Shown here in pieces: positions 25,691 through 32,851 of a stretch of 64,000 bases of DNA (positions are counted from its first letter, which is position 1; every line of letters begins with the position of its first letter). Below the pieces are notes generated by a model, which was not told the DNA's origin, did not search any database, and saw only the letters and a program-made list of their open reading frames with translations. Origin of the DNA: Bryobacteraceae bacterium (GTDB lineage Bacteria; Acidobacteriota; Terriglobia; Bryobacterales; Bryobacteraceae); contig JABAQT010000021.1 in the NCBI GenBank assembly GCA_019187195.1, positions 1 to 64,000 on the forward strand. The letters run 5' to 3'. The position numbers were made by a program, and so were the translations under genes.

Positions 25691-26508
25691 CGCTCGAGCA
25701 AGACTTTCCGCAGTCCGACATGCGTGGCCCAGGTGAGCGCGGCGCAGCCCATCAGGGTAATCGAAAGCATGGCCGCTTTCCTGCCGCGCCATCCGGCCAT
25801 GTTCCTCAGGAACACCGCCCCCAGGCACAGCGCCCACGTGATCAACGCCACCTGGATGCGCGCATCCAGCATCCACCGCGTCCCCGATTCTATGAACGCC
25901 CAGGTGAGCCCGCTCACCACTCCGCAGGTAATAAATATAAAGGAGATGGATAATGCCTTGGTGGTGATCGAATCAAGCGTCCCAAGCGGCGGCAGGTGAT
26001 CGAACCAGGCCCCCGGACGCTTGTCCTTCAACTGCCGCTCCCGCACCAGATAAAAGATGGAAGCTCCCGCCGTCAAGAGCAGAGCCGCATAACCGGAAAG
26101 CACACTCAATACATGGACCAGCAGCCAGCCTTCGCGCAGCCCCGGACTCGGCCATCCCGCCACCGGCAACTCCATGGCGCCCACCAGTGTCATCACGAAA
26201 ACAAGCGGAAGCAGGAAGATGGAAAGCGGGGCGAACTGGTATTTCCAGCGCACGAACAGAAAAACCAGGGCGATCAGAAACGCAAGCAGAGAGGCCGATT
26301 CGTAGAAATTCGCCACCGGAAGCTGCCCCGTCGCCCGCGTCAGTTCAACCAGCGAAACCATGTGCAGGACAACCGCCACCGTGAAACCCGACAGCGCCGC
26401 CCGCTCGAGAAAATTGCGCCTCCCAAACAAGGTGATCAGGGCGTGCAGCAAGCCGAAGAAATATAGGGTGGCCGCTATGCGCAGCCAGAAAACGCTCGAT
26501 TCCTGCAT
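25687..26508 (-). CDS. hemX: CcsA/HemX-family membrane protein
   Basis: A 273-residue integral membrane protein with about eight helices, of the cytochrome c assembly (CcsA/HemX) family. Conserved features include His in VVLHMVSLVELT, the ANFYESASLLAFLIALVF segment, WLLVHVLSVLSGYAALLL with a possible haem-ligand His, and SGLTWAFIESGTRWMLDARIQ. Family members handle haem during cytochrome c maturation or tune GluTR level; placement directly before hemA with ATGA overlap favours the HemX role known from other hemA operons. It is the first gene of the operon; a TACAAT at 26534-26529 could be its -10. Confidence 0.85.
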   Translation of the reverse strand: MQESSVFWLRIAATLYFFGLLHALITLFGRRNFLERAALSGFTVAVVLHMVSLVELTRATGQLPVANFYESASLLAFLIALVFLFVRWKYQFAPLSIFLLPLVFVMTLVGAMELPVAGWPSPGLREGWLLVHVLSVLSGYAALLLTAGASIFYLVRERQLKDKRPGAWFDHLPPLGTLDSITTKALSISFIFITCGVVSGLTWAFIESGTRWMLDARIQVALITWALCLGAVFLRNMAGWRGRKAAMLSITLMGCAALTWATHVGLRKVLLER

Positions 26509-26528
26509 GCCCGGTTTCCGCTTTCCCT

Positions 26529-26534
26529 ATTGTA
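26529..26534 (-). promoter_or_regulatory. Candidate -10 box of the haem operon
   Basis: The minus strand reads TACAAT at 26534-26529, 20 bases before the hemX ATG, with AGGGAAAG between them. No good -35 is found at 16-18 bp, so confidence is low. Confidence 0.3.
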
Positions 26535-26591
26535 GCCGAGCACGATGGCGGCAATTTCCGGTCATGAAAACGGTAGCATCAGAGGGAAGGA

Positions 26592-27323
26592 GTGAATCAA
26601 CCGATGGAGAAAGTAAGTCCGCTGTTTGGAAAGAATGCGATCGTGACCGGAGGAACCCGGGGGATCGGTAAAGAAATAGCGAAAATGCTGCTTGGTTGCG
26701 GAGCGGCTGTCGCTATCTGCGGTAGATCGGAGGAGGGCGTGCGGAAAGCTGTTCAGGAACTCGCCGGCGCCGGCGGCAGGGTCATCGGCGCAAAGTGTGA
26801 TGTCACCGATGCGGAGGATATACGAAAGTTTTATTCCTATACCGACGATAACCTAGGTAGCCTTGACATCCTGGTGAACAATGCTGGAATCGGTATCTTT
26901 CGTCCGGTCGCCGATCTTCGTCCCGAGGAATGGCATCAGACCATCGAGACAAACCTCTCGAGCGTTTTCCATTTCTGCCGGCTCGCCATGGAGCGCTTCC
27001 GCAAGGGAAAGGGAGGGTTTGTGGTGAACATCTCGAGCCTTGCGGGAAAAAACGCGTTCCCCGGCGGGGGCGCCTATAATGCGAGCAAATTCGGCCTCAA
27101 CGGCTTCACCGAAGCCCTCATGCTCGATCATCGTGCCGATAACGTAAGGGTGTGCTCCGTGATGCCCGGAAGCGTGGCAACCGGGTTTTTCGGGTCCGAG
27201 GGCGCGGCGAGTTGGAAGATTCAGCCCGAGGACGTGGCCGAAGTGGTACGGATGGTTTTGGAAATGCCGGAACGAACAATGGTAAGCCGCGTCGAGATTC
27301 GTCCGTCGAAGCCGGTTAAATAA
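26592..27323 (+). CDS. Short-chain dehydrogenase/reductase
   Basis: A 243-residue classical SDR. Cofactor loop TGGTRGIG, DILVNNAGIG, the Ser in NISSLAG, and the catalytic YNASK pair (about residues 159-163) are all present; GRSEE after strand 2 suggests NADP(H). It resembles 3-oxoacyl-ACP reductases but the substrate is not defined by neighbours. The GTG at 26592 is preceded closely by GGGAAGGA; an ATG at 26604 is equally plausible with that site 12 nt away. Base composition looks slightly lower in GC than neighbouring genes by eye. Confidence 0.87.
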   Translation: MNQPMEKVSPLFGKNAIVTGGTRGIGKEIAKMLLGCGAAVAICGRSEEGVRKAVQELAGAGGRVIGAKCDVTDAEDIRKFYSYTDDNLGSLDILVNNAGIGIFRPVADLRPEEWHQTIETNLSSVFHFCRLAMERFRKGKGGFVVNISSLAGKNAFPGGGAYNASKFGLNGFTEALMLDHRADNVRVCSVMPGSVATGFFGSEGAASWKIQPEDVAEVVRMVLEMPERTMVSRVEIRPSKPVK

Positions 27324-27511
27324 AACAAAAAGAGTAATTTGCATTGGATTACAAGGGGTCTGGAAAGGGATTGGAATCGCGCTTGCTCCGGGAATGTCTC
27401 GGAGGCACTTGGAAAAAACCCGATGACACTGCCGCTTCGAGGAACGAAAAGCGCGCGCGGACCGGCTCGGGTTGGTTTGGCCCGGATGGCAGGTTTAGGG
27501 GAGAAGTACCA

Positions 27512-28693
27512 ATGACCAGGTTAGGTATCCCGCTCGATGCGTCCCGCACGGGACGCGAAGCAGAATCGTTCGATCGCCGGCTACGGCGGTTCATTGTGGG
27601 CCAGGATGATGCCATCGACCAGATTGTCAACATCTACCAGCTCTACTTGACCGGAATGACGCCACCCGGCCGCCCCATCGGCAACTTCCTCTTCCTTGGC
27701 CCCACCGGGTCGGGCAAGACGCGCATCGTGGAAGCGACGGCCGAAAGCCTGGTGGGCAACGCGCGCGCCGTCATCAAGATCGATTGCGCCGAATTTCAGC
27801 ACAGCCACGAAATCGCCAAACTCATCGGCTCGCCGCCCGGCTATCTCGGCCACCGCGAAACTCATCCCCTTCTCAGCCAGGAGGTGCTCAATCTCTACCA
27901 CACCGACTCCTGCAAGATCAGTTTTGTACTCTTCGATGAAATCGAAAAGGCGAGCGACGCTCTCTGGAATCTCCTCCTCGGGATTCTCGATAAAGCCACT
28001 CTCACGCTCGGCGACAACCGCCGCGTTGACTTCAGCAAAGCCATGATCTTCATGACCAGCAATCTCGGAGCTTCCGAGATGAACGGCATTCTCTCCCCGC
28101 GGCTCGGCTTCCATTCGCTCGACAGCGCCGCCCGCTCCAAGACCGCGAAGATGGACGACAAGACGGCGGCAAAGATCTCCCGTACGGGCATCGACGCCGC
28201 GCGGCGCAAATTCAATCCGGAGTTCATGAACCGTCTCGACAAGACCGTCGTCTTCCGTCCTCTCGGCGAGGCTGAACTGCGCAGGATCCTCGATATCGAA
28301 CTCGGCCTGGTCCAGCAGCGGGTTCTCAATAGCGCCGGAGATAACCCCTTCGTCTTCACCGCCACCGACCAGGCCAAGGAGTTTCTGCTCAGCGAGGGTA
28401 CGGACAGCAAGTACGGGGCCCGCCACCTGAAGCGCTCCATCGAGCGGCTCCTCGTGCAGCCCATGTCCAACCTGATTGCCACCGGCCAGATTCGCCGCGG
28501 CGACTGGATCGGCGTCGATTTCTCCGCGGCGGACAACAAACTCGGCTTCTTCAAGGACGCCGAAGGCCTCCCCATGCACGCCATGGCGGAACTCATGGAT
28601 CAATCGCTGCTCAATCTCAACCAGGCCCTCACTCAGGCCGCGGCCGCCGAACCGCCGCGGACCGTGCAGGCCCGCTCGAGCCGCCGCGGCTGA
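27512..28693 (+). CDS. Single-ring AAA+ ATPase of ClpB/ClpX type
   Basis: A 393-residue protein equal to one Clp-type AAA+ module plus a C-terminal small domain. Walker A GPTGSGKT (63-70), pore-loop GSPPGYLG (106-113), Walker B VLFDEIEKA (139-147), sensor-1 MTSN (181-184), an arginine-finger region EFMNRLDK and sensor-2 GARHLKRSI are present. There is no N-domain, ClpX zinc finger, M-domain or second ring. The C-terminal ~60 residues are low complexity. The ATG at 27512 is chosen because AGGGGAGA lies upstream; the frame is open to 27344 with unconvincing sequence. Likely a cytosolic remodelling or adaptor ATPase; no protease partner is nearby. Confidence 0.85.
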   Translation: MTRLGIPLDASRTGREAESFDRRLRRFIVGQDDAIDQIVNIYQLYLTGMTPPGRPIGNFLFLGPTGSGKTRIVEATAESLVGNARAVIKIDCAEFQHSHEIAKLIGSPPGYLGHRETHPLLSQEVLNLYHTDSCKISFVLFDEIEKASDALWNLLLGILDKATLTLGDNRRVDFSKAMIFMTSNLGASEMNGILSPRLGFHSLDSAARSKTAKMDDKTAAKISRTGIDAARRKFNPEFMNRLDKTVVFRPLGEAELRRILDIELGLVQQRVLNSAGDNPFVFTATDQAKEFLLSEGTDSKYGARHLKRSIERLLVQPMSNLIATGQIRRGDWIGVDFSAADNKLGFFKDAEGLPMHAMAELMDQSLLNLNQALTQAAAAEPPRTVQARSSRRG

Positions 28694-28791
28694 TTCCGCT
28701 CCCCTGTTTCCCTAGGATCGCTCCCTCCTGACCCGCCCGGCGGGGCTATCATTTTAGTGGAACGTCGAGGTTGGACATTCCGCTCACCATC

Positions 28792-29961
28792 ATGAAACTT
28801 GCCGATCGCATGAACCGCATCCTCGTCGAGGGAGCTTTCGAGGTGCTGCAGGAAGCCCGCGCCCTCGAGGCGCAGGGCCGCAGCGTCATTCACCTCGAAA
28901 TAGGCGAACCCGATTTCGAAACTCCGCTTCACATCGTCGAAGCCGGAAAGAAAGCTCTCGATGAAGGCTGGACGCACTACGGACCAACTCCCGGCTACGC
29001 CGACTTCCGCCGGATCATAGCGGACTACGTCAGCCGCACCCGCGGCATCCGCGCCGGGGCCGAAAATGTCTGTGTCGTCCCCGGTGGAAAGCCAATCCTC
29101 TTCTTCCCCATGCTCGCCCTCCTCGAACCGGGAGACGAAGTCATCTTCCCCAATCCCGGCTTTCCCATCTACGAGTCGATGGTGCGCTTTCTCGGCGCGA
29201 AGGGAGTCTATGTTCCCCTGCTCGAGGACCGCGGCTTCTCCTTCGACCTCAACATCCTCCGCGAGCGCCTGACCAGCAGGACCAAACTCCTCATCATCAA
29301 CTCTCCGCAGAACCCCACCGGAGGCGTCATCCCCGCCGAGGATATCGTCGAAATCGCCAATCTCGTCCGCGACCGCGATCTCATCGTACTTTCCGACGAG
29401 ATCTACTCGCGCATCTATTACGCGGACGCTCCCGCGTCCATCGCCAGCCAGCCGGGCATGGCCGAAAAGACCATCATCCTCGACGGCTTCTCGAAGACCT
29501 ATGCGATGACCGGCTGGCGCCTGGGCTACGGCGTCATGCCCGTATGGCTCGCCGAAGCCGTGAATAAGTTAATGGTCAACTCGAACTCCTGCACGGCCAG
29601 TTTCACCCAGCGCGCGGGCATGGCCGCTCTCACCGGTCCGCAGGACGCCGTGGACCGTATGGTCGGAGAGTTCCGCCGCCGCCGCGACTCGTTCATCGCC
29701 GGCTTGAACGCCCTTCCCGGTTTCCGCTGCCCCACGCCCGAGGGAGCCTTCTACGCCTTCCCCAACATCACCGGCACCGGCCGCTCCTCGAGGGAACTCG
29801 CCGCCGCGCTGCTGCGCGAAGCAGGCGTGGCGTGCCTCTCGGGAGCCGCTTTCGGCGCCTGCGGGGAAGGCTACCTGCGCTTCTCCATTGCAAACTCCCG
29901 GGAAAACCTCATGGAAGCCCTCGCCCGCATCCGCCGCTACCTGGAAAATTCACGGAGTTGA
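28792..29961 (+). CDS. PLP-dependent class I/II aminotransferase
   Basis: A 389-residue fold-type I aminotransferase similar to the aspartate aminotransferase Ib group. Substrate loop HLEIGEPDFETP, NSPQNPTGGV (cofactor Asn), SDEIYSRIYY, and the PLP-binding Lys in GFSKTYAMTGWRLGYG are intact; the Arg in GYLRFSIANS would bind the substrate carboxylate. The specific amino acid cannot be told. The ATG at 28792 is favoured over a TTG at 28771 because the family begins with KLADRM-type sequence. It converges on the fucosidase. Confidence 0.9.
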   Translation: MKLADRMNRILVEGAFEVLQEARALEAQGRSVIHLEIGEPDFETPLHIVEAGKKALDEGWTHYGPTPGYADFRRIIADYVSRTRGIRAGAENVCVVPGGKPILFFPMLALLEPGDEVIFPNPGFPIYESMVRFLGAKGVYVPLLEDRGFSFDLNILRERLTSRTKLLIINSPQNPTGGVIPAEDIVEIANLVRDRDLIVLSDEIYSRIYYADAPASIASQPGMAEKTIILDGFSKTYAMTGWRLGYGVMPVWLAEAVNKLMVNSNSCTASFTQRAGMAALTGPQDAVDRMVGEFRRRRDSFIAGLNALPGFRCPTPEGAFYAFPNITGTGRSSRELAAALLREAGVACLSGAAFGACGEGYLRFSIANSRENLMEALARIRRYLENSRS

Positions 29962-29971
29962 CGGCCTGCTG

Positions 29972-31387
29972 TCACCGCTTCGCCTTCAACTGGATGCGGA
30001 ACGTGTACGCGTACTTGCACGGGCGTCTCCCCGGAGTTTCGATGATCAGGGCATCGCTTTGTTGACGCCACTTCACCGGTTCGCCAAGGCCGAGCATGTC
30101 AACCTTGGCTACGGCTTTCCCGGCTAAAGAGGTCAGGCGAAGGTTCTCCTCGGGCCACTCGAGCGCGATCGCATACAGCGTGTCGCCCTTGCGCGTGAAC
30201 CGCACGTCCCCGTCGCGGTAGGTATCCCAATAGCGCGTGCCGTAGATAGCCTCACCGTTCACTCGCAGCCACTCACCCACTCCGCGCAGGCAGGACTGCA
30301 TCACTTCCGGAATCGTGCCGTCCGCCCGCGGCCCGATGTTGATCAGCAGGTTGCCGTTCTTGCTCACCACGTCCACCAGGTAATCCACCACCTGGTTGGG
30401 CGTCATGTAGTCGCTCTCCGGCAGATTGCGGTTGTAACCCCACGAGGTCGGGTCCAATGAGTCGCACGTCTCCCACTTGCCCGTCCGGATTGCGGTCATG
30501 CGGGTGCGCTCGGGAGTCGCGAAATCGCCCAGGTACTTGCCGTCCACGTCCTGTCCCCAGCGGTCATTGGCGGCCACTCCGCCCGAAGGATCGGACCGGT
30601 TATAGAAGTACGCCAGCACCTGCTTCGAACCCCAGTAGTCGGCCGGCAGTGGTTTGCCTTGCCCATCGCGCACCGGGCCATCGAGCACATCTCCCCAGAG
30701 CACGCTCGGATGATACAGATCGATCAACTCCCGAATCGAACTGTTCATGTAGTCCACCCAGTCGCGCCCCGGGAATCGCGGATCCCAAAACGTGTAAGTG
30801 GTGTTGTGGTAGAAACCCATCTTCATTCCCGCGGCGCGGACAGCGCGCGTCAGATCTCCCGCCAAATCCCGCTTGGGACCCATGTCGACGGCATTCCGCG
30901 TGGTCACCTTGCTGCGCCACATCGCGAACTCGTCGCCGTGTTTGGCCGTCAGAACCACGTATCGCGCGCCCGCTTCGCGGAACAACCGCGCCCAGGCCTC
31001 CGGGTCGAACTTTTCCGCGCGGAACATCGGGATGAAGTTGTCGTAGGGGAAATCCGCGCCCCAGTTCTTGCGGTGATACTCGACCGCGGCGGCGCGCGTC
31101 TTTGAAAGGAACAGAGTTTCCGGCAGGCCGCCCCGCGTCGCTGTATAGGGAGGCCCGCCGAACATGAATCCAAAATTCGCCTTGGGGCTGATGAACTCGA
31201 CATACCACTCGTGGTAAGCCGGCACCGCATAAGGACCCCAGTGAATGAAGATGCCGAACTTCGCGTCCTCGTACCACCGGGGCGCTTTGTGCCCGCGCAG
31301 CGATTCACTGGTGGGAAGATAAGGACCTTCGGAAAATGCGGGCTGCACGATGAAGAGAGCGAGTAGAGCGTAGCGCATGATGAGCAT
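29972..31387 (-). CDS. Secreted GH29 alpha-L-fucosidase
   Basis: A 471-residue exported glycosidase. Signal peptide MRYALLALFIVQPAFSEG, then the GH29 barrel: WYEDAKFGIFIHWGPYAVPAYHEWY, GARYVVLTAKHGDEFAMW, MGFYHNTTYTFWD, and HPSVLWGDVLDGP, whose Asp is in the usual position of the catalytic nucleophile. NGNLLINIGPRADGTIPE and a C-terminal beta domain follow. It should remove alpha-fucose from glycans outside the cytoplasm. The ATG at 31387 has GAGGTGAT upstream; a longer frame to 31510 lacks a signal. The gene's 5' end and leader are duplicated 1250 bp away. Confidence 0.9.
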   Translation of the reverse strand: MLIMRYALLALFIVQPAFSEGPYLPTSESLRGHKAPRWYEDAKFGIFIHWGPYAVPAYHEWYVEFISPKANFGFMFGGPPYTATRGGLPETLFLSKTRAAAVEYHRKNWGADFPYDNFIPMFRAEKFDPEAWARLFREAGARYVVLTAKHGDEFAMWRSKVTTRNAVDMGPKRDLAGDLTRAVRAAGMKMGFYHNTTYTFWDPRFPGRDWVDYMNSSIRELIDLYHPSVLWGDVLDGPVRDGQGKPLPADYWGSKQVLAYFYNRSDPSGGVAANDRWGQDVDGKYLGDFATPERTRMTAIRTGKWETCDSLDPTSWGYNRNLPESDYMTPNQVVDYLVDVVSKNGNLLINIGPRADGTIPEVMQSCLRGVGEWLRVNGEAIYGTRYWDTYRDGDVRFTRKGDTLYAIALEWPEENLRLTSLAGKAVAKVDMLGLGEPVKWRQQSDALIIETPGRRPCKYAYTFRIQLKAKR

Positions 31388-31416
31388 CGGATCACCTCGA
31401 TCATCTACTGTATCCC
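31324..31416. repeat. Duplicated segment copy 1: fucosidase leader and signal-peptide codons
   Basis: This 93-bp segment matches 32574-32666 base for base at a fixed offset of 1250, with 15 differences and no gaps (about 84% identity by eye count). It covers the fucosidase start region and its untranslated leader. The last 19 bases of the block, in the non-coding leader, are identical in both copies. Confidence 0.75.
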
Positions 31417-31635
31417 TATCCGAATCACGCGCGAGCGGCGAGGATGGATTTGCCGCGGCAGGTCGCGAATCGCTCGAAGTGCCATCTTGCCCTCTCTCAT
31501 CTGGAACCACTATGCTTGCGGATAGCCGGGCCTGACAGTCGCAACATTAGCCTGCGTACCCGATTCGCCGCCGCGCTGGCACATGCTTGGAGGCGGATCA
31601 GACCGGCATCGGCAGGTAACTGAGGAGAAAGAATC

Positions 31636-32487
31636 ATGGCAATCGCGATTACAGGAGCCACCGGGCATCTTGGGCGGCTCGTCATCAATGGATTGAAAGC
31701 ACGGATATCCGCGGAAGACATCGTGGCTCTGGCGCGCTCGACGGCAAAAGGATCAGACCTGGGCGTTGCAGTGCGGCGCGCGGACTACCGCGATCCCGAA
31801 ACCCTCGCGCGGGCTCTTTCGGGGGTAGACACGCTGCTCCTCATTTCCTCGAGCGAAGTCGGCCAGCGTGCCGTCCAGCACCACAATGTGATTGAGGCGG
31901 CGAAGAACCAGAATGTGAAATGGATCGTGTACACAAGCCTGCTACGCGCGGAGACTTCTCCGCTGAGCCTGGCCGGTGAGCATCGCGAGACAGAGGCCGG
32001 GTTGAAAGCCTCCGGCATTCCGTTCACAATTCTGCGCAACGGCTGGTATACCGAGAACTACACCGCGTCTGTTGCCGCCGCCGTTGCCGGTGGCGCATTC
32101 CTGGGCTGCGCCGGCGCCGGCAGAATCTCATCTGCCGCGCGTGTTGACTACGCCGAGGCGGCAGTCGAGGTGCTGACAACCCCGGGGCACATTGGTAAGA
32201 CGTACGAACTCGCCGGAGACGAAGCCTACACCCTTGGCGATCTCGCCGCCGAGATCTCCCGGCAAACAGGGAAGAACATCCCCTACAAAGACTTGTCCGA
32301 GAGTGACTACGCCGCGGCGCTCGTCAAACTCGGTTTGCCGGAAGCCGCGGCAAAGGCCTATGCCGGCTCCGATACCGGCGCGTCACAAGGCGCACTGTGG
32401 GATGACGGTCGCCAACTCTCGAAGCTCATCGGCCGCCCGACCACGCCGCTGCGGGTTTCGGTGGCGGAAGCTCTCAAGGGCGCCTGA
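31636..32487 (+). CDS. NAD(P)H-binding quinone reductase-like protein (QorB/YtfG type)
   Basis: A 283-residue NmrA-like atypical SDR. GATGHLGRLV is the nucleotide-binding loop; VIEAAKNQNVKWIVYTSLLRAETSPLSLA and GIPFTILRNGWYTENY match the QorB (NAD(P)H:quinone oxidoreductase 2) group, as does the region YELAGDEAYTLGDLAAEISR. It probably reduces quinones or senses NADPH. AGGAGAAAG precedes the ATG. It lies between the two copies of the fucosidase 5' segment, divergent from the fucosidase. Confidence 0.85.
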   Translation: MAIAITGATGHLGRLVINGLKARISAEDIVALARSTAKGSDLGVAVRRADYRDPETLARALSGVDTLLLISSSEVGQRAVQHHNVIEAAKNQNVKWIVYTSLLRAETSPLSLAGEHRETEAGLKASGIPFTILRNGWYTENYTASVAAAVAGGAFLGCAGAGRISSAARVDYAEAAVEVLTTPGHIGKTYELAGDEAYTLGDLAAEISRQTGKNIPYKDLSESDYAAALVKLGLPEAAAKAYAGSDTGASQGALWDDGRQLSKLIGRPTTPLRVSVAEALKGA

Positions 32488-32496
32488 CCCAACGAA

Positions 32497-32628
32497 CTAC
32501 AACCGCGGCTGTAGATCGGCCGTGACATCGTTGAAAAGCGCGGGCACAGGTGACCCCGGATACCATGTAGGACGACCTTCGGAGAACAAGGACTGCCCGA
32601 TGAAGAAGGCGAGTAGAGCGTAGCGCAT
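32497..32628 (-). pseudogene. Remnant of a second fucosidase-like gene (signal peptide plus short unrelated tail)
   Basis: A 43-codon minus-strand frame begins MRYALLAFFIGQSLFSEG, clearly related to the fucosidase signal peptide MRYALLALFIVQPAFSEG, but continues with about 25 residues showing no similarity to GH29 and stops at 32497. It looks like the 5' end of a duplicated gene whose body was lost. It could still express a short secreted peptide. It ends 9 bp from the QorB-like stop, convergently. Confidence 0.6.
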
Positions 32629-32666
32629 TCCATGCATCGGAACATCTCGATCATCTACTGTATCCC
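32574..32666. repeat. Duplicated segment copy 2
   Basis: Partner of 31324-31416 (offset 1250, 78 of 93 positions equal by eye). It includes the start of the remnant frame and its leader, with the shared element CATCTACTGTATCCC at its outer end. Confidence 0.75.
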
Positions 32667-32762
32667 AGGCTATTGGGGCTCAAACGGAATTTTCTCCGGT
32701 TCACATATCACGACTTTGCTTGGATCGATGAAGCGAATCAGCGCGAATCGCGATAGACCATG

Positions 32763-32774
32763 AATCGATCGATT
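32763..32774. promoter_or_regulatory. 12-bp palindrome overlapping the -35 of the TonB receptor promoter
   Basis: AATCGATCGATT is a perfect palindrome whose last two bases are the first two of the -35 TTGACA. A dimeric regulator bound here would compete with RNA polymerase or contact it. Two GCGAATC copies lie just upstream. Confidence 0.4.
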
Positions 32775-32801
32775 GACAGGGTCGGCGGAACTTCATACAA
32801 T
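32773..32801 (+). promoter_or_regulatory. Near-consensus sigma-70 promoter of the TonB receptor gene
   Basis: TTGACA at 32773-32778 (perfect) and TACAAT at 32796-32801 (5 of 6) with a 17-bp spacer. The transcript would start near 32808, giving a leader of about 44 nt that contains GGAGGT at 32841-32846, six bases before the ATG at 32852. Confidence 0.75.
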
Positions 32802-32851
32802 GCCCCGCTAAGAGCTTCAAGCGCTCAAACGATACAAATTGGAGGTCTACC

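Noticed and set aside
27512..28693. T6SS ClpV partner for the TssB-TssC fusion
   Set aside because: It has a single AAA+ ring and lies 18 kb away; ClpV has two rings and an N-domain.
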